Part shown: positions 45,589 through 54,010 of the stretch, in pieces
Numbering within the stretch: position 1 is the first letter of the stretch
How the letters are laid out: each line of letters begins with the position of its first letter
Source of the DNA: JBGZFC01 sp964346495
Lineage (GTDB): Bacteria; Bacteroidota; Bacteroidia; Bacteroidales; Dysgonomonadaceae
Direction: 5' to 3'
Length of the DNA stretch: 64,000 nucleotides
Assembly: GCA_964346495.1 (NCBI GenBank)
Contig: CAYFUW010000001.1
Coordinates: forward strand, 1 to 64,000
Position numbers and translations under genes: made by a program
Notes under the pieces: generated by a model
Databases searched by the model: none
Seen by the model: the letters and a program-made list of their open reading frames with translations, nothing else
Told to the model about the DNA's origin: nothing

Positions 45589-46163
45589 TTATTTTTGTGT
45601 GATGATATCTCTTTTTCGATAGAATTAAAAATTTCTTCTATTGTGCCAATACCCTTTATCTCAATTAATTTCCCTTGTTTGCCATAAAATGTTTTTAAAG
45701 GAGCTGTCTGTTTATGAAAAACCTCCAGACGCGATTCAATAACTTTCAGATTATCATCTGAACGTCCTGACTCTTTACCTCTGTTTAGCAAACGAGTCAT
45801 CAATTCATCATCGTCAACCTCTAAACTAAAAACAAGAGTTATTTCTTTATCCAGCTTACTTAAAATAACGTCCAGAGCTTCGCCTTGAGCCAAAGTTCTG
45901 GGAAAACCGTCAAAAATAAAGCCGTTAGTGCTCACATTTTCGGTTATTAAATCTTCAAGCATAGGAATAACTATGTCATCCGGAACTAATTGACCCTTAG
46001 AAATATAACTATCAGCTAATTTCCCGAGCTGAGTCCCTTTTTTAATTTTTTCTCTCAGTATCTCTCCTGTTGAAACATATTTTAATCCATGCTCTTTTAT
46101 TATCAGCTCGCTCTGTGTGCCCTTGCCTGAGCCTGGCGCTCCAAATATTACAATATTTAACAT
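45576..46163 (-). CDS. adk: Adenylate kinase
   Basis: The start chosen is the ATG at 46163 ([16 protein letters not shown]), with P-loop GAPGSGKGT at 8-16. The longer frame to 46196 would begin inside the promoter -7 box. The 195-residue protein has the AMP-binding [14 protein letters not shown] loop and a short LID ([11 protein letters not shown]), so it is a zinc-free short-type kinase. It balances AMP, ADP and ATP. The stop lies inside obg, so the two are cotranscribed. Confidence 0.94.
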   Translation of the reverse strand: MLNIVIFGAPGSGKGTQSELIIKEHGLKYVSTGEILREKIKKGTQLGKLADSYISKGQLVPDDIVIPMLEDLITENVSTNGFIFDGFPRTLAQGEALDVILSKLDKEITLVFSLEVDDDELMTRLLNRGKESGRSDDNLKVIESRLEVFHKQTAPLKTFYGKQGKLIEIKGIGTIEEIFNSIEKEISSHKNKWQK

Positions 46164-46193
46164 ATAAACAATTATTATAATTTGAATATCTTG

Positions 46194-46201
46194 CAAAGAT
46201 A
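46194..46201 (-). promoter_or_regulatory. -7 box of the adk-obg-pgeF operon
   Basis: On the minus strand it reads TATCTTTG, matching TAnnTTTG, 31 bases upstream of the ATG at 46163. This box is why the upstream start at 46196 was rejected. Confidence 0.6.
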
Positions 46202-46287
46202 CAAGTTTTTTTATTCTAGCATGAATCAGATTGAACTAAAATGGCAATAAATCCGTTTTATTATTGAATTTTAATGCAATACAAGAT

Positions 46288-46599
46288 ATGAATAAACAAG
46301 AATTTAAAGAGAGAACACATAAATTATTAGATCAGCTCGAAGAAAGAATTGCCGAAATGAAGGTAGATATAGCAAATATAGCCGAAGATGCTAAGATAGA
46401 ATATGCAGAGCAGATTGAGAAATTAAGCAGTCTGAGAGACGATTTGGCAGAGAAACTAAACCAGTTTGAAGCTGTTGCGGATAGTAAATGGGATATTATA
46501 AAAGAGGGTGCATCTAACTTTTTTGAAGCTGTTGCCGAAGCATGGAAAGAGAACTATGCAAAGGTTGTTAATTCTTTTAGAAAAGAGAAAGAAGAATAA
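46288..46599 (+). CDS. Small coiled-coil protein, unknown
   Basis: The 103-residue protein (ATG at 46288; the TTG at 46264 is a weaker start) is nearly all charged helix: ERTHKLLDQLEERIAEMKVDIANIAEDAKIEYAEQIEKLSSLRDDLAEKLNQFEAV, followed by an amphipathic WDIIKEGASNFFEAVAEAW region. It resembles small stress-type coiled-coil proteins. No export signal. A terminator follows within 50 bases, so it is a single-gene unit. Confidence 0.7.
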   Translation: MNKQEFKERTHKLLDQLEERIAEMKVDIANIAEDAKIEYAEQIEKLSSLRDDLAEKLNQFEAVADSKWDIIKEGASNFFEAVAEAWKENYAKVVNSFRKEKEE

Positions 46600-46647
46600 G
46601 ATAAAGAAGACGAATAAAAAACCACACATCTTTACAGATTAATACAT

Positions 46648-46686
46648 AAAAAAATCTGCCTGAATTTATTCAAGCAGATTTTATTT
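46648..46686 (+). terminator. Terminator after the small coiled-coil gene
   Basis: The arms AAAATCTGCCTGAAT and ATTCAAGCAGATTTT pair with one mismatch around a short loop, then TATTTT. It lies between convergent genes and may serve the peroxiredoxin gene too. Confidence 0.75.
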
Positions 46687-46734
46687 TGACATAATGAAAC
46701 TACAGTCTTAATAATACATTAATTTGTGGTTTTT

Positions 46735-47460
46735 TTAATTTTTCAACAATGCGTTGTCAATTGTCTCTTTCGATAATTTTTTTGTACAGAAGAACCAATC
46801 GTAGCAATGCATTTCATCTTCTGAAGTTTCCATACGCTCTTGTGCAACTCCGCAAGATCCTGCTGTAGGAACTATTACGTCATCGCCCGGTCTCCAGTCT
46901 GCCGGTAAAGCTACTCCAAACTCTTCAGCTGTTTGCAATCCGATAAGAATGCGCTTTATCTCGTCAAAGTTGCGTCCTAAAGCAATCGGATAATATAGAA
47001 TCGTACGAATTATTCCTTTCGGGTCAACGAAGAATACTGCGCGAACCGCTTGTGTGGAATTTTCATTTGGCTGAATCATACCATATTTCTTTGCTACATT
47101 CATAGAAATATCTTCAATCAATGGGAAAGTAACTTCCACATTTTTCATGCCTTTATATTCGATTTTTTCTTTTATTGTTCTTAACCATGCAATATGGCTG
47201 TACAATCCGTCAACCGAAAGACCTACAAGCTGAGTATTGAGTGCTTCAAACTCTTTTTGCATAGTTGCAAAAGTCATAAATTCTGAAGTACAAACCGGTG
47301 TAAAGTCTGCAGGGTGACTGAAAAGTATCGACCATTTTCCGGCGTAATCTTCCGGGAAGTTAATAGTACCTTGTGTTGTTACTGCTGTAAATGAAGGTGC
47401 TTTTTCGCCAATTCTTGGCATTGGTGTTAAGTTGTTTTCTAAATTTGTTTCCATATTCAT
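46735..47460 (-). CDS. Peroxiredoxin, Prx6 / archaeal-type
   Basis: The 241-residue protein has the peroxidatic motif DFTPVCTSE with Cys57 and Thr54, followed by the long C-terminal arm of the Prx6-like group (PADWRPGDDVIVPTAGSCG, MHCYDWFFCTKKL) with three further Cys that can act as resolving residues. It reduces peroxides in the cytosol. It is transcribed from a TATCTTTG box 40-47 bases upstream of the ATG. Confidence 0.93.
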   Translation of the reverse strand: MNMETNLENNLTPMPRIGEKAPSFTAVTTQGTINFPEDYAGKWSILFSHPADFTPVCTSEFMTFATMQKEFEALNTQLVGLSVDGLYSHIAWLRTIKEKIEYKGMKNVEVTFPLIEDISMNVAKKYGMIQPNENSTQAVRAVFFVDPKGIIRTILYYPIALGRNFDEIKRILIGLQTAEEFGVALPADWRPGDDVIVPTAGSCGVAQERMETSEDEMHCYDWFFCTKKLSKETIDNALLKN

Positions 47461-47499
47461 ATTTTAGTGTTAATTAGTTGTTTATTAATTCTTACAGTA

Positions 47500-47507
47500 C
47501 AAAGATA
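47500..47507 (-). promoter_or_regulatory. -7 box of the peroxiredoxin gene
   Basis: On the minus strand it reads TATCTTTG. Upstream DNA is very AT-rich and no good -33 element was found. Confidence 0.5.
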
Positions 47508-47773
47508 ATGGACATTCTTAATATATAAAAATGATATAAATATTTACAATATAGAATAGATTTATACTATTAGCTCAGATGTAAGTATTTGTCCGATTAC
47601 TGAAGTCAGATGTTGAAAGCTGTCTTTGTTACTTGCTCATTGTTCTATGTTCTAAAAAAACCGTTAATAATTAGCTGAAAAAATCTCAGATTAATATTAT
47701 TTATGCAACATCTATGCTATTTTTCAAACTTGTTTCACTACATTTGCAGACAATTATTAATAAAATCGCAAAA

Positions 47774-48346
47774 ATGAAAAGGAAATACTATCTGTTCTTA
47801 TTGGTACTGGTTTCATCAGTTGCACTAATTTCGTGCAAAAAAGGAAAAACGTATGCCGACAGACTTAGAGACGAGATAAAAATAATAGACAAGTTTATTA
47901 TTAATAATGGAATTAAAGTATTGGATGAATTTCCAAAAGATACTGTATTTAAACCTAATGAGTTTTATCGGGATCCTGTAACAGGTGTGTATATCAACAT
48001 TATCGAAAAAGGTGGCGATAGGAAAGCTAAAAACGGAGAAGAGATATATATCAGATACGACGGATATAGAATTATTTCTGCTGAAAACGATACTGCTACC
48101 TACTCTACAATGCAATCTGAAAAACCGAACACCCTGGTATATCGCGGTGTAGTTACTCTAGAAAATAGAGACAGACTATATGGAAGCACAACACCGGCAT
48201 GGGTAGTCCCGCTCAGTTTTATCGGACACCTGGGCAGAGTAAAAATAATTGTACCTTTTAATATGGGTTCACAAGGTGAAAGACAAAACTATCACACAAC
48301 ATATTACGACTTGGTAACTTACAATTTTGAAGATCACAAAAAATAA
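47774..48346 (+). CDS. DUF4827 lipoprotein, FKBP-like
   Basis: The ATG at 47774 gives a lipoprotein signal with the lipobox ALISC (Cys21) and is preferred over the open frame from 47714. The 190-residue product has the DUF4827 layout (YADRLRDEIKIIDKFIINNGIKVLDEFP, NEFYRDPVTGVYINIIEKG, NGEEIYIRYDGYRI), distantly like FKBP-type prolyl isomerases. It is probably in the periplasm. Its stop is three bases before the glmM start, so they are cotranscribed. Confidence 0.85.
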   Translation: MKRKYYLFLLVLVSSVALISCKKGKTYADRLRDEIKIIDKFIINNGIKVLDEFPKDTVFKPNEFYRDPVTGVYINIIEKGGDRKAKNGEEIYIRYDGYRIISAENDTATYSTMQSEKPNTLVYRGVVTLENRDRLYGSTTPAWVVPLSFIGHLGRVKIIVPFNMGSQGERQNYHTTYYDLVTYNFEDHKK

Positions 48347-48349
48347 CAT

Positions 48350-49735
48350 ATGACACTTATCAAATCTATTTCCGGAATTAGAGGAACTATAGGTGGTGAA
48401 GTTGGAAATAATCTCACCCCGATAGATATTGTTAAATTTGCTGCTGCATACGCTGCTTTTATTAAGAGAAATCCTTCTAAAAACGAAAAAACGAAGATAA
48501 TATTGGGACGCGATGCCCGCATTTCGGGCCCAATGGTTCACAGTATTATTTCAGGCACGTTGATTGGAATGGGATGCGATGTAGTTGATATTGACTTAGC
48601 AACTACTCCAACAACAGAAATAGCTGTTGTAAAAGAGAAAGCCGACGGTGGAATCATTATTACAGCAAGCCACAATCCAAAACAGTGGAATGCTCTAAAA
48701 CTCCTAAACAATAAAGGTGAGTTTTTAAGTGCTAACGAAGGACGTGAAATATTGAAGATAGCGGAAAAAGAAGATTTCACTTTTGTACAAGTGGATGAAT
48801 TGGGCGAAGTTATCACCAAACAGTTCTTACATGAGCATATCCACAGCATCCTTACTCTGGAGCTGGTTGATGCAGAGGCAATCAAAGCAGCAAACTTTAG
48901 AGTTGCAGTTGATGCAGTAAACTCTGTAGGTGGTATGGCTGTGCCCGAACTACTATATGCCCTTGGCGTGAAGGAAGTTTTTAAACTTCATTGTGCTATG
49001 CATGGAAATTTTTCGCACAATCCCGAACCTCTTCCTCAAAACTTGACAGAGCTTTCTTCTTTGATGAAAAGCTCAAATGCTGACGTTGGCTTTGCGGTTG
49101 ATCCTGATGTTGACCGATTAGTTATTTATGCCGAGAATGGTGAACCGTTTGGCGAGGAGTATACTTTAGTTGCTGTTTCGGATTATGTTTTACAACACAC
49201 ACCCGGAAACACTGTTTCAAATTTGAGCTCTACTCGTGCGCTTCGCGATGTTACCGAAAAGCATGGCGGTAAATATTTTGCTGCTGCGGTTGGTGAAGTG
49301 AATGTAGTTGAGATGATGAAAGCTAAAAATGCAGTTATCGGCGGTGAAGGAAATGGCGGTGTTATTTACCCTGCATCACACTACGGACGCGATGCTTTGG
49401 TTGGTATAGCGTTGTTCTTAACCCAACTTGCCAAATCGGGTAAAAAAGTTAGCGAGTTGAGAGCGGAATACCCGTCATATTTTATGTCGAAACAGAAAAT
49501 CGACCTTACTCCCGATATTGATATTGACAAACTATTACAACAGATAAAAGAGAAGTTTGCTAATGAGCAGGTTACTGATATTGACGGTGTGAAAATCGAT
49601 TTCCCCGATAAATGGGTACATCTGCGAAAATCGAATACAGAACCAATTATTCGCATCTACTCCGAAGCAAAATCACAAGAAGAGGCCGATGCAATTGGTG
49701 CACAAATAATCGAAATTATAAAAGAGATGTTTTAA
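48350..49735 (+). CDS. glmM: Phosphoglucosamine mutase
   Basis: The 461-residue alpha-D-phosphohexomutase has the active-site serine Ser107 in TASHNP, the metal loop DPDVDRLVI, the sugar-binding GGEGNGGV loop and the phosphate-binding RKSNTEPIIRIYSEA loop near the end. It converts glucosamine-6-P to glucosamine-1-P for cell-wall precursors. GlmM is chosen over phosphomannomutase from overall likeness to the Bacteroidetes form; the distinction is not absolute. Confidence 0.88.
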   Translation: MTLIKSISGIRGTIGGEVGNNLTPIDIVKFAAAYAAFIKRNPSKNEKTKIILGRDARISGPMVHSIISGTLIGMGCDVVDIDLATTPTTEIAVVKEKADGGIIITASHNPKQWNALKLLNNKGEFLSANEGREILKIAEKEDFTFVQVDELGEVITKQFLHEHIHSILTLELVDAEAIKAANFRVAVDAVNSVGGMAVPELLYALGVKEVFKLHCAMHGNFSHNPEPLPQNLTELSSLMKSSNADVGFAVDPDVDRLVIYAENGEPFGEEYTLVAVSDYVLQHTPGNTVSNLSSTRALRDVTEKHGGKYFAAAVGEVNVVEMMKAKNAVIGGEGNGGVIYPASHYGRDALVGIALFLTQLAKSGKKVSELRAEYPSYFMSKQKIDLTPDIDIDKLLQQIKEKFANEQVTDIDGVKIDFPDKWVHLRKSNTEPIIRIYSEAKSQEEADAIGAQIIEIIKEMF

Positions 49736-49737
49736 AC

Positions 49738-49761
49738 GTCGGGATTGCAAATCCCTCCAAC
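49738..49761 (+). repeat. R1 palindrome, copy 7
   Basis: Left arm GTCGGGATT, spacer GCA, right arm AATCCCTCCAAC. It begins just past the glmM stop. The string TATAAAAGATATGTT after it resembles the glmM end TATAAAAGAGATGTT before it. Confidence 0.8.
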
Positions 49762-49802
49762 AAGACTATAAAAGATATGTTATAATAGGACTTTATAAAA
49801 AT

Positions 49803-49842
49803 ATAAACCGCATAAAAACATTAGTTTATATGCGGTTTTTTA
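49803..49842 (+). terminator. Terminator after glmM
   Basis: The arms AAACCGCATA and TATGCGGTTT pair perfectly, followed by a T run. It is flanked on both sides by R1 copies in opposite orientation, and lies between convergent glmM and the DUF368 gene. Confidence 0.8.
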
Positions 49843-49854
49843 TATTTCCATCTA

Positions 49855-49878
49855 GTCGGAGGGATTTGTAATCCCGAC
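49855..49878 (-). repeat. R1 palindrome, copy 8 (reverse)
   Basis: On the plus strand it reads GTCGGAGGGATT, spacer TGT, AATCCCGAC. With copy 7 it forms an inverted pair around the glmM terminator. Confidence 0.8.
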
Positions 49879-49891
49879 AACTCACTGCTAA

Positions 49892-50800
49892 CTAAAACAA
49901 ATCCTCCCTAGGATACTTCTCTTCTACTTTGCTGAATAAGTATGAACAAATTGTTCCAATTATCAGCAATATCAAGCAAAAAATAAATGCTCCACCAAAT
50001 GATAGTCCACTTGCAATTAGTCCTTCTTGTGAAAAAGCAGGAAATACAATTGCCGGGAAAATAGCTGTCGATGAACCCAGTACCATTCCTAAAATAAAAT
50101 GATACATCCCGGCGTAATATTTTTTAAACAAGTAGGCTGCAAGTTTGGCAAAAAGAATTACACAGATAATCGCACCAAGAATAAGCGGAATAATTACCGC
50201 TAAATCGCCGTTTTTAATTCCCGTAGCCATTTTATCATACAAGCCAAAATAAATAAGAAAATTCGACGGACTCATTCCCGGTACTATCAAACCAAGTCCT
50301 ATTAGCGCTCCCGAACCAAACCAAGCCGGTATAGTTGGGGCAACTTCGGTAAGTTGTTGCTCGCCTATCATCATCAGTCCGAAAATAGCTAAAGCTGAAA
50401 CAAACATAATTACTATGTCTTTGGCTTTTCGGCCTTGCTTGCCGGCTGTTTTGTAGAGCGAAGGGAAAGTTCCTAATACGAACCCTACAAAAAGGCAAAC
50501 AAATTGTGCGGCATATTTTCCAAAAGCTTTTTCAACCACTATTGAAAACAAGAACACACCTATCATTAGTCCAATTCCAACAGGAATAAAGAAAATTACG
50601 TTTTTGATAAAATCCTTTTTCAGGTTGGCAAGGAAAGCCAAAATTCGGTCATATATTCCAAGAATAACAGCCAATACACCGCCCGAAAGCCCGGGAAGAA
50701 TAAATCCAATTCCGATAATAATCCCTTTTACCAAGCGAATAATCCAATCCGAAACCGGATTAAGTGTTTTAACAGTTTTTTCTTCTTTTAAATTCTGCAT
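49892..50800 (-). CDS. DUF368 membrane protein, polyprenyl-phosphate transporter type
   Basis: The 302-residue protein has about eight hydrophobic segments and the paired DUF368 motifs GIGFILPGLSGGVLAVILGIYDR and GLGLIVPGMSPSNFLIYFGLYDK, the two inverted re-entrant repeats. DUF368 (PopT) proteins were found to return undecaprenyl phosphate to the inner face of the membrane, parallel to DedA/UptA. It acts in the inner membrane in cell-wall lipid recycling. Convergent with glmM, itself a cell-wall gene. Confidence 0.88.
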   Translation of the reverse strand: MQNLKEEKTVKTLNPVSDWIIRLVKGIIIGIGFILPGLSGGVLAVILGIYDRILAFLANLKKDFIKNVIFFIPVGIGLMIGVFLFSIVVEKAFGKYAAQFVCLFVGFVLGTFPSLYKTAGKQGRKAKDIVIMFVSALAIFGLMMIGEQQLTEVAPTIPAWFGSGALIGLGLIVPGMSPSNFLIYFGLYDKMATGIKNGDLAVIIPLILGAIICVILFAKLAAYLFKKYYAGMYHFILGMVLGSSTAIFPAIVFPAFSQEGLIASGLSFGGAFIFCLILLIIGTICSYLFSKVEEKYPREDLF

Positions 50801-50891
50801 TTTTTTGATATTTTATTTTACCGCAAATAGGCTAAAAGTTCACTATTTTTAATATTCCGACTTCAAACCTGTAACCCGAAACACGCAAACC

Positions 50892-52277
50892 TCAACAAAC
50901 AACACACAGTTCATCATTCAATGCTATAACTGCATCTTCGTATCTGTCGCGAGAAATAACAAATTGCATATTAACCTGCATAAGCGATTGAGCAAAACTT
51001 TCAACATTTATTCCTTTCTCATATAGAGCTTTCGATGCCCTATATAAAAAGCCGGGCATTGCTATATTTGTTCCCATTGCAGAAACAATTGCTGCCGGCA
51101 TAACAGTAACATGAGAATAGGCTTCTTTCAAAACTTTAATGAGTTCCAAACTTTTTTCATCTTCCCAAACTACGATGGTAATAGAGTTTGCATTGGTAGA
51201 TTTTAGGATATAACTTACACCTTGTTGTTGAAAATAGGTCATAATGCGTAAATCGTAGCCAACTTCGCCAACCATCATCGGGTCGTGAATTTCGATAGCG
51301 ATAACTTTTCTTGTACCTGAAACGATTTCCACTCTCGGTTCGGGCGAAACGTAATCGCGAGAAATAAGCGTTCCCGGATGTTCAGGCTGGAAAGTGTTCT
51401 TTATGCGAATATTTATACCTGCCAATTCCAGAGGTTTTGACGCTTTCGGATGAATCGCTTCCATACCTATATCGGCTAACTGGTCGGCGATAATATAGTT
51501 TGTTTGTCCAACTGGAATGCTCTTTTCGACACCCACAATTTTCGGGTCGGCACTCGATAGATGATACTCTTTGTGGATAACTGCTTCATCAGCTTTAACT
51601 TCCACAGCTATTTTACTGAACGTAACTTCGGAGTATCCTCTGTCGAACGCACGCATAATTCCCTCTGTACCTTTGGTATATCCGGTTGCGATACACAAAA
51701 CATTGTCAAAATCGATTCCGTTAAATTCTCTGTGGATGCGCTCGTCGATAGTTAATGGTTCGTTATCGTTAAATCCGCATAAATCTATAAATCGGGCATT
51801 TATTCCGTTATTATTCAATATGTTTACCGAATTCCAACCAGAATGTGCTTCACCGATTGAAGCCAAAATCTCTCGAGCCGCCAAATGAATATCTTCCATA
51901 TTTACATATCCCGATGCGAGAACTTTCCTCAAACTGTAAAGCAAGGTTTTGGATTGGTCAACACGAAAACGAATAAAATCACGTGCCTCTTTCAAATCCA
52001 AACCAATATCGGCAAATCCGTCGTTTATAAGCAACAGTCGCTGGCAAAACGAATCTAATGCGCTACTGTAATCTTCGCCGTTCAGGAACTTGTTGTATAT
52101 ACCCGGTTCACCCGTTTTTTTGTGTTCCAACAACCAATTTGTAACATTGTTATATGCCGAAACCACAAAAATACGATTATACAACTCATCGCCTTTGCGA
52201 TTTCCTTTTATAATGTTTTGCAGCACATCTTGAAACTGCGACATTGATGTTCCGCCTATTTTTTCAACTGTTAGCAT
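50892..52277 (-). CDS. Aspartate kinase, ectoine-type subgroup
   Basis: The 461-residue protein starts VEKIGGTSM (4-12), the form seen in the Ask_Ect branch, where other aspartate kinases have VxKFGGTS. It has an amino-acid kinase domain (about 1-300, AVEVKADEAVIHKEYHLSSADPKIV, MEAIHPKASKPLELAGINIRIKN) and two ACT domains (about 310-455). It phosphorylates aspartate for the lysine/threonine/methionine family. No ectoine genes are nearby. The substrate loop and allosteric class cannot be settled from sequence alone. Confidence 0.83.
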   Translation of the reverse strand: MLTVEKIGGTSMSQFQDVLQNIIKGNRKGDELYNRIFVVSAYNNVTNWLLEHKKTGEPGIYNKFLNGEDYSSALDSFCQRLLLINDGFADIGLDLKEARDFIRFRVDQSKTLLYSLRKVLASGYVNMEDIHLAAREILASIGEAHSGWNSVNILNNNGINARFIDLCGFNDNEPLTIDERIHREFNGIDFDNVLCIATGYTKGTEGIMRAFDRGYSEVTFSKIAVEVKADEAVIHKEYHLSSADPKIVGVEKSIPVGQTNYIIADQLADIGMEAIHPKASKPLELAGINIRIKNTFQPEHPGTLISRDYVSPEPRVEIVSGTRKVIAIEIHDPMMVGEVGYDLRIMTYFQQQGVSYILKSTNANSITIVVWEDEKSLELIKVLKEAYSHVTVMPAAIVSAMGTNIAMPGFLYRASKALYEKGINVESFAQSLMQVNMQFVISRDRYEDAVIALNDELCVVC

Positions 52278-52319
52278 AGTTCGATATATAATATTTTACG
52301 AATTACGATTTTTAAAGTA

Positions 52320-52327
52320 CAAAGATA
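52320..52327 (-). promoter_or_regulatory. -7 box of the aspartate kinase gene
   Basis: On the minus strand it reads TATCTTTG, 43 bases upstream of the ATG at 52277, in an otherwise AT-rich gap. Confidence 0.5.
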
Positions 52328-52386
52328 GAAAAAGTTTCGGGTAATGTATATTTAGTCAGAAGTTTTGAGTGTGTAGTTTTTGTATC

Positions 52387-52410
52387 GTCGGGATTGCAAT
52401 TCCCTCCAAC
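52387..52410 (+). repeat. R1 palindrome, copy 9
   Basis: Left arm GTCGGGATT, spacer GCA, right arm ATTCCCTCCAAC, with two changes from the consensus. It lies upstream of the aspartate kinase gene and 24 bases before an R3 copy. Confidence 0.75.
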
Positions 52411-52433
52411 GAAATTGTTTCTTGGTTTGACTT

Positions 52434-52461
52434 GTAGAGACGCGGCATGCCACGTCTCTAC
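52434..52461. repeat. R3 palindrome, full-length copy
   Basis: The arms GTAGAGACG and CGTCTCTAC enclose CGGCATGCCA, followed by TTTTTT. It lies 20 bases past the maf stop codon and may act as its terminator. Confidence 0.75.
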
Positions 52462-52480
52462 TTTTTTCAAAAGAAAGTAA

Positions 52481-53059
52481 CTAAAAGCTCTTAACTAACT
52501 CTTGATAAACCATATAAATCGGCAATCCCATAACGTTGAAATATGAACCTTCGATGTGCTTAACCGCCACGTATCCAATCCACTCTTGCACGCCGTAAGC
52601 TCCGGCTTTGTCCATTGGCTGATACTTTTCAACATAATACTCTATCTCTTCATCAGATAATTTTCCAAATGTAACAAAAGCTGTAGCGGAAAAACAGACC
52701 TCTTTTTTTCGTGTAGTCATACACACCCCGGTAATAACTCTGTGGGTTTCTCCCGATAGCATCTTCAACATCCGTTTCGCATCTGCTTTATCTTTTGGTT
52801 TTCCCAAAATGGTATCATCCAAAAGCACCACAGTATCGGCAGTGATAAGCAATTCATCTTCTTTTAAATCGGACAGATAGGCAGATGCTTTCTTTCGCGC
52901 AATAAATTCGGCTATCTCTTCTTTCGGGAGAGAATCGGGATAAGACTCATCTATATTTTGGAGCGTTTTTATTGTGTAATCAACATCAATCCCCGAAAGC
53001 AACTCTTTTCGGCGTGGAGAATTTGATGCAAGGATAATTTTGTAGTCGGTAATTTTCAT
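52481..53059 (-). CDS. Maf-type nucleoside triphosphate pyrophosphatase
   Basis: The start chosen is the ATG at 53059 (MKITDYKIILASNSPRRKELL), 21 codons inside the longer frame. The 192-residue protein has the Maf signature ASNSPRRKELL (11-21), ITADTVVLLDDTILGKP with the catalytic aspartate, SGETHRVITGV, and the C-terminal DKAGAYGVQEWIG and NVMGLP motifs. Maf proteins hydrolyse non-canonical or dTTP/UTP nucleotides. It is divergent from comB, with 76 bases between start codons. Confidence 0.92.
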   Translation of the reverse strand: MKITDYKIILASNSPRRKELLSGIDVDYTIKTLQNIDESYPDSLPKEEIAEFIARKKASAYLSDLKEDELLITADTVVLLDDTILGKPKDKADAKRMLKMLSGETHRVITGVCMTTRKKEVCFSATAFVTFGKLSDEEIEYYVEKYQPMDKAGAYGVQEWIGYVAVKHIEGSYFNVMGLPIYMVYQELVKSF

Positions 53060-53107
53060 ATCGTTTAAATTTCGTCCGAAAGATACGAAAAAAAGAGTGT
53101 ATTTTGC

Positions 53108-53115
53108 TATATTTG
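53108..53115 (+). promoter_or_regulatory. -7 box of comB
   Basis: TATATTTG matches TAnnTTTG and lies 20 bases before the ATG at 53136. It sits in the short maf-comB divergent gap. Confidence 0.55.
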
Positions 53116-53135
53116 CAACCAAACTCAGTAAAAAT

Positions 53136-53846
53136 ATGAAAGTTGATATCTGTTTTTCTCCTGCACTCTACCCTTTTTATCGGAAAGATAATGAAACGGT
53201 AATTATTGTTGATATTTTCCGTGCGTCAACGACCATTTGCGCCATGTTGACCAATGGAGCATCGGCGGTTATTCCTGTGGCTGATATAGAAGATGCAAAG
53301 CTATATAAATCGCAAGGATATTTGGTTGGTGCTGAACGAAACGCGAAAAGATGCGAATTTGCCGATTTTGGAAACTCTCCTTTCGATTATACAAGAGAAA
53401 TAGTGACAGATAAAGAGATTGTTTTTACCACAACAAATGGCACTCAAGCTATCGATGCTGCCAAAAATTGCAATAACATGTTTATTGGTGCCTTTTCCAA
53501 TATAAGTGCATTGGCGGAAAAGTGCTTGCAATTGGGCGAAGATATTTTAGTATTGTGTGCAGGATGGAACAACACGGTAAATATCGAGGATATGCTGTTT
53601 GGCAGTGCATTAATAGAAGAGTTGGGAAAAAATATCGATATTGAAATTAACTCGGATGCTGTGAAAATTGCCAATCATTTATGGAGCGATGCAAAAGAAA
53701 ATCCTATCGATTTTCTCAGAACTTCAGAACATTACAAGCGATTAGTAATGAGAGGTGCGGAAAAAGATATTGAGTTCTGTTTTTTGAGAAATACAACTTC
53801 CATTGTGCCATACTATAATAAGGAGACAAAGAAAATAATTATTTAA
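53136..53846 (+). CDS. comB: ComB-type 2-phosphosulfolactate phosphatase
   Basis: The ATG at 53136 follows the promoter box and is preferred over 53097. The 236-residue protein has the ComB motif VDIFRASTTICAMLTNGA (25-42), the family's FGNSPFDYTREIV and TTTNGTQAIDAA stretches, and CAGWNNTVNIEDMLFGSALIEEL. ComB removes phosphate from 2-phosphosulfolactate in the coenzyme M pathway of methanogens; bacterial homologues occur widely without the rest of that pathway. The substrate here is unproven. Confidence 0.85.
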   Translation: MKVDICFSPALYPFYRKDNETVIIVDIFRASTTICAMLTNGASAVIPVADIEDAKLYKSQGYLVGAERNAKRCEFADFGNSPFDYTREIVTDKEIVFTTTNGTQAIDAAKNCNNMFIGAFSNISALAEKCLQLGEDILVLCAGWNNTVNIEDMLFGSALIEELGKNIDIEINSDAVKIANHLWSDAKENPIDFLRTSEHYKRLVMRGAEKDIEFCFLRNTTSIVPYYNKETKKIII

Positions 53847-53944
53847 TTTGCTAATTTTTTAGACAAAAGACGCAAGAATCAAGACACAAGACACTTTGTT
53901 TCTCGCAAATAAAGCAAAGATTAGTCGCAAAGTTTTTTTACAAC

Positions 53945-53969
53945 GCTCCCGCGCGAATCCTTCGCGTGG
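53945..53969 (+). repeat. R2 palindrome, copy 4
   Basis: Reads GCTCCCGCGCGAATCCTTCG then CGTGG, one T shorter in the loop than the other copies. Confidence 0.8.
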
Positions 53970-53982
53970 AACATTTAATAAA

Positions 53983-54005
53983 CCGGGATTACAAATCCCT
54001 ACAAC
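53983..54005 (+). repeat. R1 palindrome, copy 10
   Basis: Left arm CCGGGATT, spacer ACA, right arm AATCCCTACAAC. It is diverged at both ends. Confidence 0.7.
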
Positions 54006-54010
54006 AAGAG

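Noticed and set aside
46164..46196. N-terminal extension of adk
   Set aside because: It would begin inside the TATCTTTG promoter box, and the ATG at 46163 gives the conserved start [16 protein letters not shown].
47461..47773. Small RNA gene in the gap between the peroxiredoxin and DUF4827 genes
   Set aside because: The 313-base stretch is AT-rich, with a promoter box for the peroxiredoxin gene but no hairpin or conserved RNA motif that I recognise.
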